DNA from: Drechslerella dactyloides
Taxonomy: Eukaryota; Ascomycota; Orbiliomycetes; Orbiliales; Orbiliaceae
NCBI GenBank assembly: GCA_020064725.1
Contig: JAGTWJ010000002.1
Location: 1,798,001-1,862,000 of the forward strand
DNA length: 64,000 nt
Direction of reading: 5' to 3'
A program made the translations under genes and the position numbers. Under the pieces are notes generated by a model. That model was given only the letters and a program-made list of their open reading frames with translations, had not been told where the DNA came from and ran no database searches. Shown here piece by piece: positions 36,579 to 47,247 of this stretch (positions are counted from its first letter, which is position 1; each line of letters starts with the position of its first letter).

Positions 36579-37353
36579 ATGTCGACGGCCCCCAAAACCA
36601 GTATGTCACCATAACTCATAAGATCCAACAACAGCGCTTACAAGATGTTTCCAGCTCTCTCTACCGCTATGCAGGAACGGCCTGCTCCGCTGTTGAAGCG
36701 ACGCCGACTTAGTGCAAGTTCTGGTCATCCTGCTATTTCCGCCATTTGTGTCTCCCTTGTAAACTAACTAACACTTCCTCCAGGAGCCTAATAAGGATTC
36801 AGAATCAACATGCGATAGTGACAGCGGCGAACAGCCGATCATAGTGGATCGTTCCTTGGAGCCGACAGAGGGAAGGAAACCGGGCGTCGTGTATATCAGT
36901 CGAATACCACATGGCTTTTATGAGGAGCAAATGCGCTCCTACTTCTCGCAATTTGGCTCCATAGATCGTCTCAGACTCTGTCGAAACAAATCCACGGGGA
37001 ACTCAAAGCACTATGCCTTCATTCAGTTCTCTTCCTCAGAAGTCGCCGGAATCGCCGCGGAGACCATGAACAACTATCTTCTGTACGGACACCTGCTAAA
37101 GTGTAGAGTCGTACCAGAAACCGAGTGCCATGAAAAGATGTGGACGGGAGCCAATCGGAGATGGAAAGTCCCACCGCTGGCAAGGATGAGGCGTACAAAA
37201 CACGAACGCAAAAGAACACCTGGGTCATGGGATAAACTGCAGGTCAAGGAGACTACTCGCAGATTGAACAACAGCAAGAGGTGGAAAGAGAAGGGCATAG
37301 ATTACTCCCTTGACCGGTTAGAAAGTGCAGCAAGCACTACGGACGTTTCCTGA
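36579..37353 (+). CDS. NOP15: NOP15-like nucleolar RRM protein (60S biogenesis)
   Basis: The large last exon encodes one RNA-recognition motif. RNP2 is VVYISRI, followed by PHGFYEEQMRSYFSQFG; RNP1 is KHYAFIQF, then ETMNNYLLYGHLLKCRVV. This order, and a basic tail with MWTGANRRWKVPP, is characteristic of yeast Nop15 / human NIFK, which works in pre-60S ITS2 processing in the nucleolus. Exon 1 is 36579-36600 (MSTAPKT) and exon 2 starts at 36655. The junction between exon 2 and the RRM exon, within about 36700-36810, has more than one possible splicing solution, so residues before EQPIIVDRS are uncertain. Confidence 0.82.
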
Positions 37354-37484
37354 TTTCCCGGAACCATGTATAATAAGTCCATAATGACAGCAAGGAAAGA
37401 GACTATCTAGAAAGACCTGGACAAATAAGACGCACTAAAACAATCGCGCCACCGACGGCTCAGTCGGTCTCTCGATGCGGATCA

Positions 37485-38176
37485 CTATGCCCTCAATGAT
37501 TTTATCCAGCGTGAGGTAACGCCAAAGGCAATGGCAGTGCTGGCGCTCCAGATGTTTGCACTGACGCTGCCTTGGGGGGCTTGTGGGAACGAGAGACCCC
37601 ACTCGACTACACCGGGCAGCCATCCCTTGGGTAGCCATAGAACCGGTTCTTTGCGGTACCAGAACTGGAGGAAGGCCCCGAGGATAGAAAACAATAGCCA
37701 CCGGCTGCTTGAGACTATTCTGCTAAATTTCAGCTTCTGGGCTCCAACGGTTTCCGCTGAAGTCCTTGTTAGCCTTGGAGACTAGATAGAGGGCAATGAG
37801 AACGAATTAACGATCCAAGATTAGGGTCTGCCGTACATAGTTTTTCCAACTCTGCGACTTTCTTGTCGTGTTGGCGTCGAAGCTTTGCCCATTTCGCAAA
37901 CTCGTCTTGACTGCTCGTATTCGACATCTCTTTCCTAATTCTTAAAACCTCTAGTTGATGGCGACGCATGTTTTCGAGATCCGAGGAAGCCTTTGAAGGC
38001 ATCATTTTGATGTAAACTGTCCAGAGCTGTCAAAGCGGGCAATTTGGTCAGTGGGGGTTCCTCCAATGCAGAACAAGGAGGTGTACCAGCGTCGAGAACT
38101 CCACAAGGATGTTGGTTGCCTCCCAGCAGGCCGCTAGGATCACGGTCAGCATAAGCAGATGGGATCCGGTATCCAT
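37485..38176 (-). CDS. GET1: GET complex subunit 1 (tail-anchored protein insertase)
   Basis: Get1 is an ER membrane receptor that, with Get2, releases tail-anchored proteins from Get3. Three exons fit: 38176-38087, 38026-37837 and 37756-37485, giving about 183 residues. There is an N-terminal membrane segment (MLTVILAACWEATNILVEF) and LLWTVYIKMMPSKASSD. The cytosolic coiled coil carries the family hallmark SSQDEFAKWAKLRRQHDKK. Two C-terminal hydrophobic regions follow, including FLQFWYRKEPVLWLPKGWLP and SFPQAPQGSVSANIW. The exon 2/3 junction uses ..EKL|S|ETVGA.., which restores exactly the spacing I expect for fungal Get1. It converges on the NOP15-like gene, 131 bp between stops. Confidence 0.92.
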
Positions 38177-39416
38177 CTTCCTTACTGTGCCCTCAGGCTG
38201 AGCCTCGGGAGCACTGCGCACGGTGTAGGTCGCCGGATGGTGGTGGGTAGGGTGTTGATCTGGACAGTTCTGCGATGGCGGCCGTCCCACTCCCGTTGCT
38301 GGTCTTTGCGGGTGTCAAGGCGCATGGCCAACGCCAACAACAACACAAACCCGGGGTTGTCCAAGGCCCGTTCCTTGAGATTCGATCTTGCATCGGAAAC
38401 GCCGCAGTGGTGTGATTATGATCAAGTGACAGAAGAACCTTGCGTTCGGGTACGCGGGTTTTCACGGATTTGCGGAGGAGAGAGGAAACACACGGCAGGC
38501 ACCGACGTGTGCTCCAGGCTTTACGGGCATGCGTTGCATTGTCCCCGACGAGGCAGCAATATGGTGCAAGGAAAAAAAAATCTGTTGTCTTTGTTTATTC
38601 TCCATTACGATACTCCTTCGCTGCCTGTCCACAATGTTCAAAGCAGAACCTACCACTAGTAAGTCCGGATGAAGGGAAGGAGATTACTACCTACTACTGA
38701 GCTACTGGGTCCGTGATGCTGCTTAAAGGTAAAATTGCTGCAATAAATGTGTCTAAAAATATATTGTTTCCTAGCAGCAGCATGCTTGGTGTATCCTACG
38801 AAACTCATAATATATTTAAGTGCTTTAGTATATACTAGTACTATTGCTTATTATTAGCATACTTAGTACTGGTATGCCGAATATATACCTTCTAAACCCA
38901 GATTTTAATAAAATTTAAGCAGTGGCAGATCGCACTGGCAAGAGACGCTACTAGTATGTTAAAAGGTAGACACCACAAATTTTCACCAACACAATAATAT
39001 ATTTTCCGTTAGCTGTCTGGACTATGCGTTCGATAGCCTTCGTCAGAGGGGATTTACCACCACCCTTGTTCCCCACCGCCAACTCCCCATCCGACACCCC
39101 CTCATCCACGCTTGCATTAGTGTAGTGACCATCGTCTTCCTCTGCTTCTCCCGCGAGGCCGATATATCCTTACCTAGGTAGTATCTGTAGTAGGCAGCGT
39201 CGGTGGGCCCATCCGTCAGAGTTTTCCGCCCAACCGAGCATGTAAGAGCTTGCAAAGCAGGCAAAGAATTGGTCTTCCAATACTGTACTGCTTTCGATCA
39301 ACTTCCGTAATCTTGCGCAACAGGTACGTGAGAAACTCCAGCTTGAGACATGATTCTACTCAGAGGTTAAAGGGATCCGTCCATGACTTAAAACTGATAC
39401 TTGGACAGGAATCAAG
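38177..39416. other. 1.2-kb divergent intergenic region with an AT-rich patch
   Basis: This region separates divergent GET1 and the adenylosuccinate lyase gene. Most has ordinary composition. About 38,705-39,010 is clearly AT-richer (aatatattgtttcc, tttaagtgctttagtatata) and could be a small degraded repeat. Open frames on both strands show no conserved domain. Confidence 0.5.
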
Positions 39417-41394
39417 ATGGCGGAGACTCAACTTGATAACAAACATCAGCAGGAGAAAACAAACCAAATGGCCAGCCCTTCGCCGTTTGATACTTATCAG
39501 ACGTCGTTGACGTCGCGCTACTGTAGTCCGGAGATGTCGATGCTCTTCAGTCAGCGTTCTCGCCACTCAAAATGGCGAGAGCTTTGGTTATTCCTGGCCG
39601 AAAGCCAGAGAGAATTGGGGGTCGAGGCAGTCACGGATGAGGCTTTAGATCAGATGAGGGACCATCTGAGAGTCAGCGACGCAGATTTCAAGACCGCACA
39701 GATCGAGGAAAAGAGGCGACGTCATGATGTGATGGCACATATACACGCCTTTGGGACAGTGGTGCCGGCTGCAGCTGGGATAATTCACTATGGGGTCTGT
39801 TTTAATCAGCCCTCTTGATTGCTCAAGCGCACATACCGGGAAGGACTACCCAATCGCTGACAGCTGTCTCCAACAGGCTACGAGTTGTTACATCACTGAT
39901 AATTCCGAGTTGATGCTTATGCGCGATGCAATGGACATTCTGTTGCCAAAGCTAGCGAAGGCGATATGGAATTTCGCGCAGTTCGCTTTGGAGTGGAAAT
40001 CAGAGCCTACTCTGGCCTACACCCACCTACAACCCGGTAAGTAGGAATACCCATGGATATTTCTCAAACTTGCTGTCGGATTTCCAACCCGGCGAAACCA
40101 TTTCCTGGGGACCTTCTGACCGCATTTCCCAAACAGCGCAGTTGATCACCGTCGGCAAGCGGGCAGCCCAATGGGCGCAAGACCTCCTCTTCGACCTGGA
40201 AAGTATTGAGAACGCTCGGAACGGGCTTAGATTTCGAGGTATGCCTTCGTGTGATGATGGACGGGTGCATGGATGGCCGGGGGTGTTATCTAACAATAGC
40301 CCAAAATAGGCGCCCAAGGAACGACTGGCACACAAGCCTCGTTTTTAGAGATTTTCGGAGGTGACACTTCTAAATGCGACGACCTCAACAAATTGCTCTG
40401 CAAGAAAGCGGGATTTTCCGGTTGCTACGAGGTATCAACCCAAACGTATACTCGCAAGGTTGACCTTATAGTGTCCAATGCACTTGCTGGACTCGGGGCT
40501 AGTGTGCACAAGATTTGCGGAGATATTCGCCACTTGGCGGCTTGGAAGGAGGTGGAAGAGCCCTTCGAAAAGGAACAAATTGGGTCATCCGCTATGGTAT
40601 GTTTCCCGGTGACGGAAAAATTTATTGTATGCCCTCCGTCCTGACGCTTTTATAGGCCTATAAAAGAAATCCGGTCCGTATGTCCCAACGAACACTCAGA
40701 TAGGCCTATGTGAATTAATATTCGATAGATGCGCTCTGAAAGATTATGCAGTCTCTCGCGCGAGTTGATGTCTAAGCCTATCAATTTCGCAAATACTTTG
40801 GCGACTCAGTGGATGGAAAGATCACTGGACGACAGTGCCATCCGCCGGTATGCATCTATAAATTACCTCAGTGAAGTCATGAAATGATGTCCATATCTTG
40901 TACCGTCGAGATCAGGCAATGCTGATGTTTTCTGCGATAGGGTGGATATCCCGGAGATGTTTCTGCTAACGGATGCCGTTCTCATTGGTCTCGATAATAT
41001 ATCGAACGGATTGGTTGTATATCCCCAACGTATCAAGGCTCGTGTTCAGGAAGAGCTTCCATTCATGATTACGGAAACACTCATCATGAGACTGGTTGCG
41101 AAAGGGGAATCAAGACAAGAAGCTCATGAGCGGATCCGGGTCTTATCTCACCAAGCCGGTGGTACAGTGAAGAACAAGGGTGAGCCGAATGATCTTGTTG
41201 CCAGGATCAAAGGCACCAGTTTCTTCAGCCCGATATGGGATGAAATCGATGATCTTCTACGGCCCGAGCTCTATATCGGTCGTAGTGTCGACATAGTCGA
41301 GCGGTTTTGCGGTATCGGGGGGGTAGTGCACGGAAAGATTCGAGCTTACCAAGATTTCATTGAGAAGTCGGCTACATCGGAGCTTATGGTCTGA
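39417..41394 (+). CDS. ADE13: adenylosuccinate lyase
   Basis: This cytosolic purine enzyme cleaves SAICAR to AICAR and adenylosuccinate to AMP, releasing fumarate each time. Seven exons fit: 39417-39794, 39877-40036, 40137-40238, 40310-40596, 40656-40673, 40739-40857 and 40941-41394, total about 505 residues. Fumarase/aspartase-superfamily motifs are present: HDVMAHIHAFG, IHYGATSCYITDN, YTHLQPAQLITVGKR, and the signature loop GSSAMAYKRNPMRSE (the mobile catalytic-serine loop), which is split over three exons including one of 18 nt. The first ATG adds an N-terminal extension (QLDNKHQQEKTNQM) before the usual MASPSPFDTYQTSL; the second ATG at codon 18 could be used instead. Confidence 0.95.
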
Positions 41395-42051
41395 TCGGAC
41401 AACTAACTGAAATTCAAATTTTGGGTATCCGTCGCAATATTTCCGTCCTGTCACTGTTGAACCTATGTATCGTCGAAACAAATGTCAGATTGCAATCGCG
41501 CTGGTCGTTCCTAATCAACATTCGTCCCTCCGCAATTAGCTTGGTGTGAAACAGGCCAAGATCGATTAGCAACCCTTATCTAATAAGTATCTAGGTAGGC
41601 ACCGTGCATTCGATATATTCATACTTGGAATCGCGAGGAAGGTCGGCGCCTTGCGTGGGTTTGGATGGCGAGATCAGAGTTGTACCTACTTGATAGATTT
41701 TGTAATACTTAAGGCAGTAAGTACTAAGTACATACATGTACACTTGTCTCGTACTACCTGATGAGTGCTTACTTACCTTCGATCGGTACTTAGTCAGGGA
41801 GTAATTCGTTGTATGTGTGGAAATTCACGATTGGGCACGGGATTGGGACGTGAAGCCTTGAACCAACCGACAAGGCTTGGCATACCTAACCATCTTCCCG
41901 AAAAAAAAAAAAAAAAAAGGCGCTAAAACTGTCGCAAGTCCGCAGTCTCTTGTCGCGTACTTCCCAAGCAAAATATATCCTTACCTTAAGCAAGTGCTAA
42001 AATCATCAATAACTCCTGCAATATACTGCTTGCGTCTCTTCAACCACAACC
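41395..42051. other. intergenic region with AAGT/ACTT repeats and a poly-A tract
   Basis: The lyase 3' UTR is followed by a cluster of acttaag/aagtact motifs at about 41705-41795. A 16-17-base A run at about 41901-41917 lies ~135 bp upstream of the MPP10 start. Confidence 0.6.
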
Positions 42052-43923
42052 ATGGAGGGCGGCCTTGCGAGCACCTTGGACTCTACACCGCTAAGAATTC
42101 TCCATCCAGATCACGGATTTTACTCCAACTCTCTTCTTCACCTAACCGACTACCTCCGTTCTGTCGCCGAAGCAGCCGCACTATCGACAAAGGTACACGT
42201 TGCCGGCTTCGATGTAGATCAAATATGGGAACAAACTCAGTCAATTCTAGCACAGAGTTCGGCCTCAGCGCGACCGACCCGTTTTACCCATGCACGGATT
42301 TCCGGAAAACCCTTTGTGAAAGTGAAGGGCCCTAGGGGGAGTCAGGCCGAACTGCTTCGATCTAAGCATCGTTCCGAAAGGCCAGACGCATCGGAGGAAC
42401 AGGATACGGCTCCCGAGCTTCTCGAATCGCCTGCGTCTCTGGAAGATATCGAGCCCATGCTTTCCGCCGATGAATCTTCTGAATCCGGAGACGAAGCTTC
42501 TGTCCCTAGCGGACATACCCGCCCCAGAACCTGGAGCCCTAAGACTTCGCTGAGAAATGGCGTTGATGACGGTTTTTTTGTGTTAGAGAGATTCAACCTT
42601 GAGACACAAAGGTTTGAAGAGGCTGATGAACTGGGGTTACCACTGGACCTGGCGATCGATTGGAATGCGGATCCCGGTGAGGAGACGGAACCGGAGCTCG
42701 AGGATACCCAGGACGCAACTGCGGATCCGGTGACTGGCCGTGAAATCATGTATTCAAACTTCTTCGCGGCACCTACGGATCCGCCCGACACCCTTCGACA
42801 AAAACCTGGTCAGGAAACCGATGTCCGGCCGAGGAAGGACCGCCCTGCGGTAGACTCAGCAACCTATGAAGATGAATTCGCAAACATGATAAAAAGCATG
42901 CAGGACGATATGTTCAAAATGGCTCCGCTGGACGAGGAGGAAGACGATCATCACGAGTCAGATTCCGACAGCTGGGATCAACCTGATGATTTGAACTCTT
43001 CTCATAGAAAGCTTCAAGCTCGTTTGAACGACGAGATTCGAAAACTGGAGAAGCAGAATACTGGCAGTCGCGGATGGGCGCTTTCAGGTGAAACCGATTC
43101 CCAACATCGGCCCTTCAATTCCCTTCTCGAGGAAGATTTCGATTTCGAGAGAATTGGTAAACCAGTTCCTGTTGTAACCCAGGATACAACAGCCCATCTG
43201 GAAGACATGATCAAAGGTCGGATACTCGCCGGCAACTTTGATGAAATCCCACGCAGGAGCCCCAATAATACGGGAAATTCAAGGCAAGGGATCACATTGA
43301 GATCTGGCATAGACGATTCGAAATCCAAAGTTGGCCTAGCCGAAATTTATGAGAGAGAAACAGCAGAACCTCATGGCAACAGCACAGATAACTCCGAAGC
43401 TAGATGGGCGACCTTGCGCAATGAAATCGCGGGTCTCTTTTCTCGGGTCAATAATGATCTGGATATGCTAAGTTCTTGGCATTTTACGCCCAAGACACCG
43501 GTACCATCACTCTCCATTGTGCAGGATAATCGGGCCATCGATATCGAGGAGTCTAATATCAACACTGGCATGGCTACGATATCAAATCCAGCCAAACTCG
43601 CACCTCACGAAGCGTATAATCCAGCATCAACGGACTACCAGGCGAAGACGGTCGTTAAGAGGTCAGGGATACCTGTTTCTGTTGCTGAGATGGAACAGAC
43701 CCGTCGATCTAAAGAGAGAAGACAACGAAGGAAACAAAAATCGTTTGGATCATTACAGCAAACGTCTGCTGGCGGAGAGAGAGCCCGTACCGATCAGGGA
43801 TTGCTTAGGACTCTCGAAAAAGGGAACGTTGCGGTTATTGATGGACATGGCGAACATTCGCTGGTGTCTGGGAAACCAAAGGCCGGGAAGGAAGGCCTAT
43901 CCGGCGCGCGGATAAAACTGTAG
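42052..43923 (+). CDS. MPP10: U3 snoRNP component MPP10
   Basis: A single 623-codon exon. Mpp10 scaffolds Imp3/Imp4 in the SSU processome that cleaves pre-18S rRNA in the nucleolus. The protein is highly acidic. Family blocks are visible: SNFFAAP near residue 240; the block containing DEFANMIKSMQDDMFKMAP; QARLNDEIRKLEKQN; the core NSLLEEDFDFERIGKPVPVV leading to LEDMIKGRIL; then VGLAEIYERE. It ends with a basic RRSKERRQRRKQKS stretch typical of the Mpp10 C-terminus. It is intronless, unlike most neighbours. The ATG at 42052 has a good context (aaccATGg). Confidence 0.92.
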   Translation: MEGGLASTLDSTPLRILHPDHGFYSNSLLHLTDYLRSVAEAAALSTKVHVAGFDVDQIWEQTQSILAQSSASARPTRFTHARISGKPFVKVKGPRGSQAELLRSKHRSERPDASEEQDTAPELLESPASLEDIEPMLSADESSESGDEASVPSGHTRPRTWSPKTSLRNGVDDGFFVLERFNLETQRFEEADELGLPLDLAIDWNADPGEETEPELEDTQDATADPVTGREIMYSNFFAAPTDPPDTLRQKPGQETDVRPRKDRPAVDSATYEDEFANMIKSMQDDMFKMAPLDEEEDDHHESDSDSWDQPDDLNSSHRKLQARLNDEIRKLEKQNTGSRGWALSGETDSQHRPFNSLLEEDFDFERIGKPVPVVTQDTTAHLEDMIKGRILAGNFDEIPRRSPNNTGNSRQGITLRSGIDDSKSKVGLAEIYERETAEPHGNSTDNSEARWATLRNEIAGLFSRVNNDLDMLSSWHFTPKTPVPSLSIVQDNRAIDIEESNINTGMATISNPAKLAPHEAYNPASTDYQAKTVVKRSGIPVSVAEMEQTRRSKERRQRRKQKSFGSLQQTSAGGERARTDQGLLRTLEKGNVAVIDGHGEHSLVSGKPKAGKEGLSGARIKL

Positions 43924-44437
43924 ATGCGAGATAAAGTACTTACTTACGTACATACTGCTTACTTAAGTATATACATGTACTTACAAACCGAATCGATCAG
44001 TGGCCAGAAGCCCACAGCATCCATTTGGCCCGATAATTACCTAGGTATCCAGGAACTTAAAGTGGTGATTCCACTTTCAGCGTGTTCCTTTTCTTTTCTT
44101 CTTCTTTCTTTTCTCTTTGAGTTGAATTTTATGTATCATACTAGCAAGACGTTTATTGCCCAATCTCCATAGTACCAATGCTCCTGAGGATCCGAGGAGT
44201 TGGCAGAGCCAAGCAAGCCTGCATATGTGTTGTGATTTTGTTCTCGGGTTTCGCGTTTATTTAAGCGCGCGTGTGACTGTCTTCTCGGATTAGGGATAGT
44301 TGGGTCTTCCTCAAACGCCCAAATTTTCCTTTAGATTCCGAACAACATCTTGCATTCGCAAACACACATCACAACGAACGAACAGCCACGCTTTTGTCCC
44401 ATCATCTACTTATTGTTGATCGATCACAGCTACAGCC
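43924..44437. other. intergenic region with AAGT/ACTT cluster; RPS23 promoter
   Basis: Just after the MPP10 stop there is a cluster (aaagtacttacttacgtac .. cttacttaagtat) at about 43934-43986. The rest is a pyrimidine-rich region leading to the ribosomal-protein start, as is common for such genes. Confidence 0.6.
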
Positions 44438-45190
44438 ATGGGAAAGTAAGGACGAAGCCTTCCGTACTTGGATATGTCTAGATCGCGACACCGTATTCAA
44501 CAAAGCTAACCACTGCGCTCAACTCACAGAGGAAAACCAAGAGGCCTCAACTCAGCTCGTAAGCTGCGCAACCACCGTCGAGACAAGTAAGGCCTTCCCA
44601 TACTTTCTGCAGCCGGGCTCATGTTAGTCTCTCAAGCTAATATGGAGGTTACAACTATAGTCGATGGGCGGACTTGGGCTTTAAAAAGCGTCTGTTGGGA
44701 ACCGCTTTCAAATCCTCACCTTTTGGAGGATCGTCGCACGCCAAAGGAATCGTTCTGGAGAAAGTGGGCGTCGAAGCAAAGCAGCCAAACTCAGCTATCC
44801 GAAAATGCGTTCGAGTTCAGCTTATAAAGAACGGAAAGAAAGTCACAGCGTTCGGTTAGTGCTCACTGACTTCCAGTCCTCACGAGATTGCCGTACACCA
44901 TCGATCTGCGCAACATTTCCTTAAGTTGGGAGTTTGACTAACTGAAGTAGTACCAAACGACGGTTGCCTGAATTTCGTTGACGAGAACGACGAAGTTCTA
45001 TTGGCGGGTTTCGGCCGAAAGGGCAAGGCCAAGGGTGATATTCCTGGTGTCCGTTTCAAAGTCGTTAAAGTGTCCGGTGTTGGTCTATGTGAGTTCTCGA
45101 GAGTACCATCTTTTCTCATGATGAACTTAAAAGCTAACAGTTTTGAAAGCTGCCCTATGGAAGGAAAAGAAAGAAAAACCCCGAAGTTGA
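44438..45190 (+). CDS. RPS23: 40S ribosomal protein uS12 (Rps23)
   Basis: Five exons (44438-44445, 44530-44586, 44661-44854, 44951-45088, 45150-45190) encode exactly 145 residues, the family length. The first coding exon has only 8 nt, a common pattern in ribosomal-protein genes. The sequence shows GKPRGLNSARKLRNHRRDN, RWADLGFKKRLLGTAFKSSP, KQPNSAIRKCVRVQLIKNGK and the decoding-centre loop [20 protein letters not shown]; the Pro of PNDG is the residue hydroxylated in eukaryotes. The C-terminus is ALWKEKKEKPRS. uS12 sits at the decoding site of the small subunit and affects translational fidelity. Confidence 0.97.
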
Positions 45191-45812
45191 ACGTGTGCGC
45201 CTGGAACTCTTTTCGTTGTACTATCCATTGCCTCGAGCTTTCTTCATTTTTTTTTTTTTTTTCATTATTAATTTCCAAGGCGTTTCGTGCTACGGACATG
45301 TGTATTATCGTAAGGACCTGTTTCTAGACAACCCTTGACCCTGCTAGTTTAGGGCCATCGGGACTCAATTTGCCTGGCAGCGTCGGGATACCGTTCAGAA
45401 CTCAAATAACAAGGAATCCAACCGCCTCGTCAAAGAGTAAATGCCTGGAATGAGCTGTAAAACGAAGTACCGAATTATATTTAATGGGGTTAGGAGAGAT
45501 TTTTAACCTGCATTTTCTCTCTGTGCCTTGTCTTCTCTAGACTATTAATATCTCCAACTATCAAGGGTGATACTTCGCACTAGAATCAACCGATAAACAA
45601 ATAGACTACGCCAGAACCCAAGGGTATCCAAACTTCAAGATATGACTCCTGTGTGTGACTGTTCCCTTTCTCTTCCTTGTCCCAGTACTTTTCTTTCCTC
45701 CCGTAGATGATGCCAGTGCAGCTCTCTCCGATCTACCAGCCCACTGATTAGGTTTTGAGGCATTCCAGGTCAGCATTAATAGACAATGCCCCGAGATTTC
45801 GGCCCTTCAGCG
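45191..45812. other. convergent intergenic region
   Basis: About 620 bp between the RPS23 and UBC9 stops, with a T17 run at about 45247-45263. It should contain both 3' UTRs; no coding potential was seen. Confidence 0.5.
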
Positions 45813-46500
45813 TTAGGAAGCTTGGTTCTCTTTGACAATTGCTCTGACGCGCTTGTCGTACGCCACCCGGTCCTTCTTGAACAGATTATATGCTTCCGCT
45901 TGAGCTGGGGATTCCGGATTAGGATCGTCCAAGAGATCCTGGATGCCAAGCAATATTTGTTTGATGGTTATCGCAGGCTTCCATCCTTCATCCTCGTTGA
46001 GTATCGAAAGACACACTGTGCCCGATGGATAGACATTAGGGTGGAAAAGAGGTGGTACGAATTTACCTACAAAAAGACCGCAATTAGTTATCTGAGGTGG
46101 TTTAACCTAGTGGAGGCTCTCATGGCGGTTCATAAAGCCTACATTTTGGGGGCTTTGTGGGATATTCTAAACGACGGTAGCAGCAAGTGTCAATAAATAA
46201 TGAAAAGTTGAACCATATTGACGCGCAGGGACCGTTACCTTCTGGAAATGCCATCTCGAGCTTGAATAATCCGCCTTCCCACAATGTTTTCTCCTTGCCT
46301 GGGATGCCACAGCTCCACTGTCGAAGATCCATACCATCCGTGCCTCGCGCAGGTTTCGCGTAGAATCCGAAGGGATGGTCTTTCCGCCATTGTTTCCTAG
46401 TGCCCACTTGAATCAGCGCGATGGTACCTCAATAAAATATAAGGCTTGGGAGGGGGGCGAACCTCTCTTCTTGCAATCTATTTAGGCATAGCGACGACAT
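45813..46500 (-). CDS. UBC9: SUMO-conjugating enzyme E2 (UBC9)
   Basis: This E2 carries SUMO as a thioester and transfers it to target lysines in the nucleus. Four exons (46500-46463, 46396-46239, 46166-46143, 46066-45813) give 157 residues, the standard Ubc9 length. Visible are MSSLCLNRLQEERKQWRKDH, PFGFYAKP, WSCGIPGKEKTLWEGGLFKL, the 24-nt micro-exon encoding EYPTKPPK(C), and LFHPNVYPSGTVCLSIL with the HPN motif and active-site Cys. It ends FKKDRVAYDKRVRAIVKEN. Without the micro-exon the protein would lack eight residues in the core fold, which confirms that exon. It is divergent from PEX19 with 478 bp between starts. Confidence 0.96.
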
Positions 46501-46978
46501 GATGTGAAGCCCTGGAGGGATACGAATGCGGAGGGACGAGTTGAGGGCTTTCGTCGAAGACGGTTCTGCGAGATAGTGGGTGTAGATCACCTGCACAAGC
46601 AAGCGAGGAAGAATCCAAGTATCTGAGTCGAGAAGTTGTGACCTCCGAGAAGTATTCGTAGAGAGCAAGAGGTTGTAGTAGGAGGCACGCACCAAGCAGT
46701 ACCTGGGTAAGCGACAGGTATGGGGGTTAAGGATTGCGGTTGGAAGAAAGTGGCTTGGGGTGCTGAGTCATCAGGCCCTGCCCCACTCAAGCAAGACGAC
46801 ATTCTCAGCGCGCCTCGGTATTTCACCGACACCTCTAGAATACTCCGCAAAAGCGGATAACAAACTCTACAGATTTTGTTCCCGGAGAAAGGCAACAGAG
46901 AACATACCTATCGAACCGATACAGATTGAACACTCCGAATTTTCAGCCTACTTCCCGGGCACACTACCTCTATCCCAG
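46501..46978. promoter_or_regulatory. shared 5' region of UBC9 and PEX19
   Basis: A 478-bp spacer between divergent starts. It lacks a recognised site. The + strand frame of PEX19 stays open leftward to about 46,760 but only from non-ATG codons. Confidence 0.4.
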
Positions 46979-47205
46979 ATGCTGCCACATCGAAGCTCCT
47001 CTGAGGAAGCCGACTTTGCAATTGAGAGAACCCCCAAAGCGGACATCGGAACCTCAACGACATCGCCGGACCCTGACACCGCTCGGGCAGCATATATTTT
47101 GGATCCCAGTAAGCAGCCTGCTGAGGAAACAAAACAAACAACAGAACATACTGAAGCTGTCAAGGGCGGTGTCTTTCAGCAAACGCGCGGTTTATGCGAC
47201 GACGA

Positions 47206-47247
<42 letters not shown>

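Noticed and set aside
38159..38659. 166-codon forward frame upstream of GET1
   Set aside because: Overlaps GET1 exon 1 on the other strand, has no domain, and Arg/Ser-rich composition typical of shadow frames.
42342..42791. 149-codon reverse frame inside MPP10
   Set aside because: Ser-rich antisense shadow of the acidic MPP10 coding sequence.
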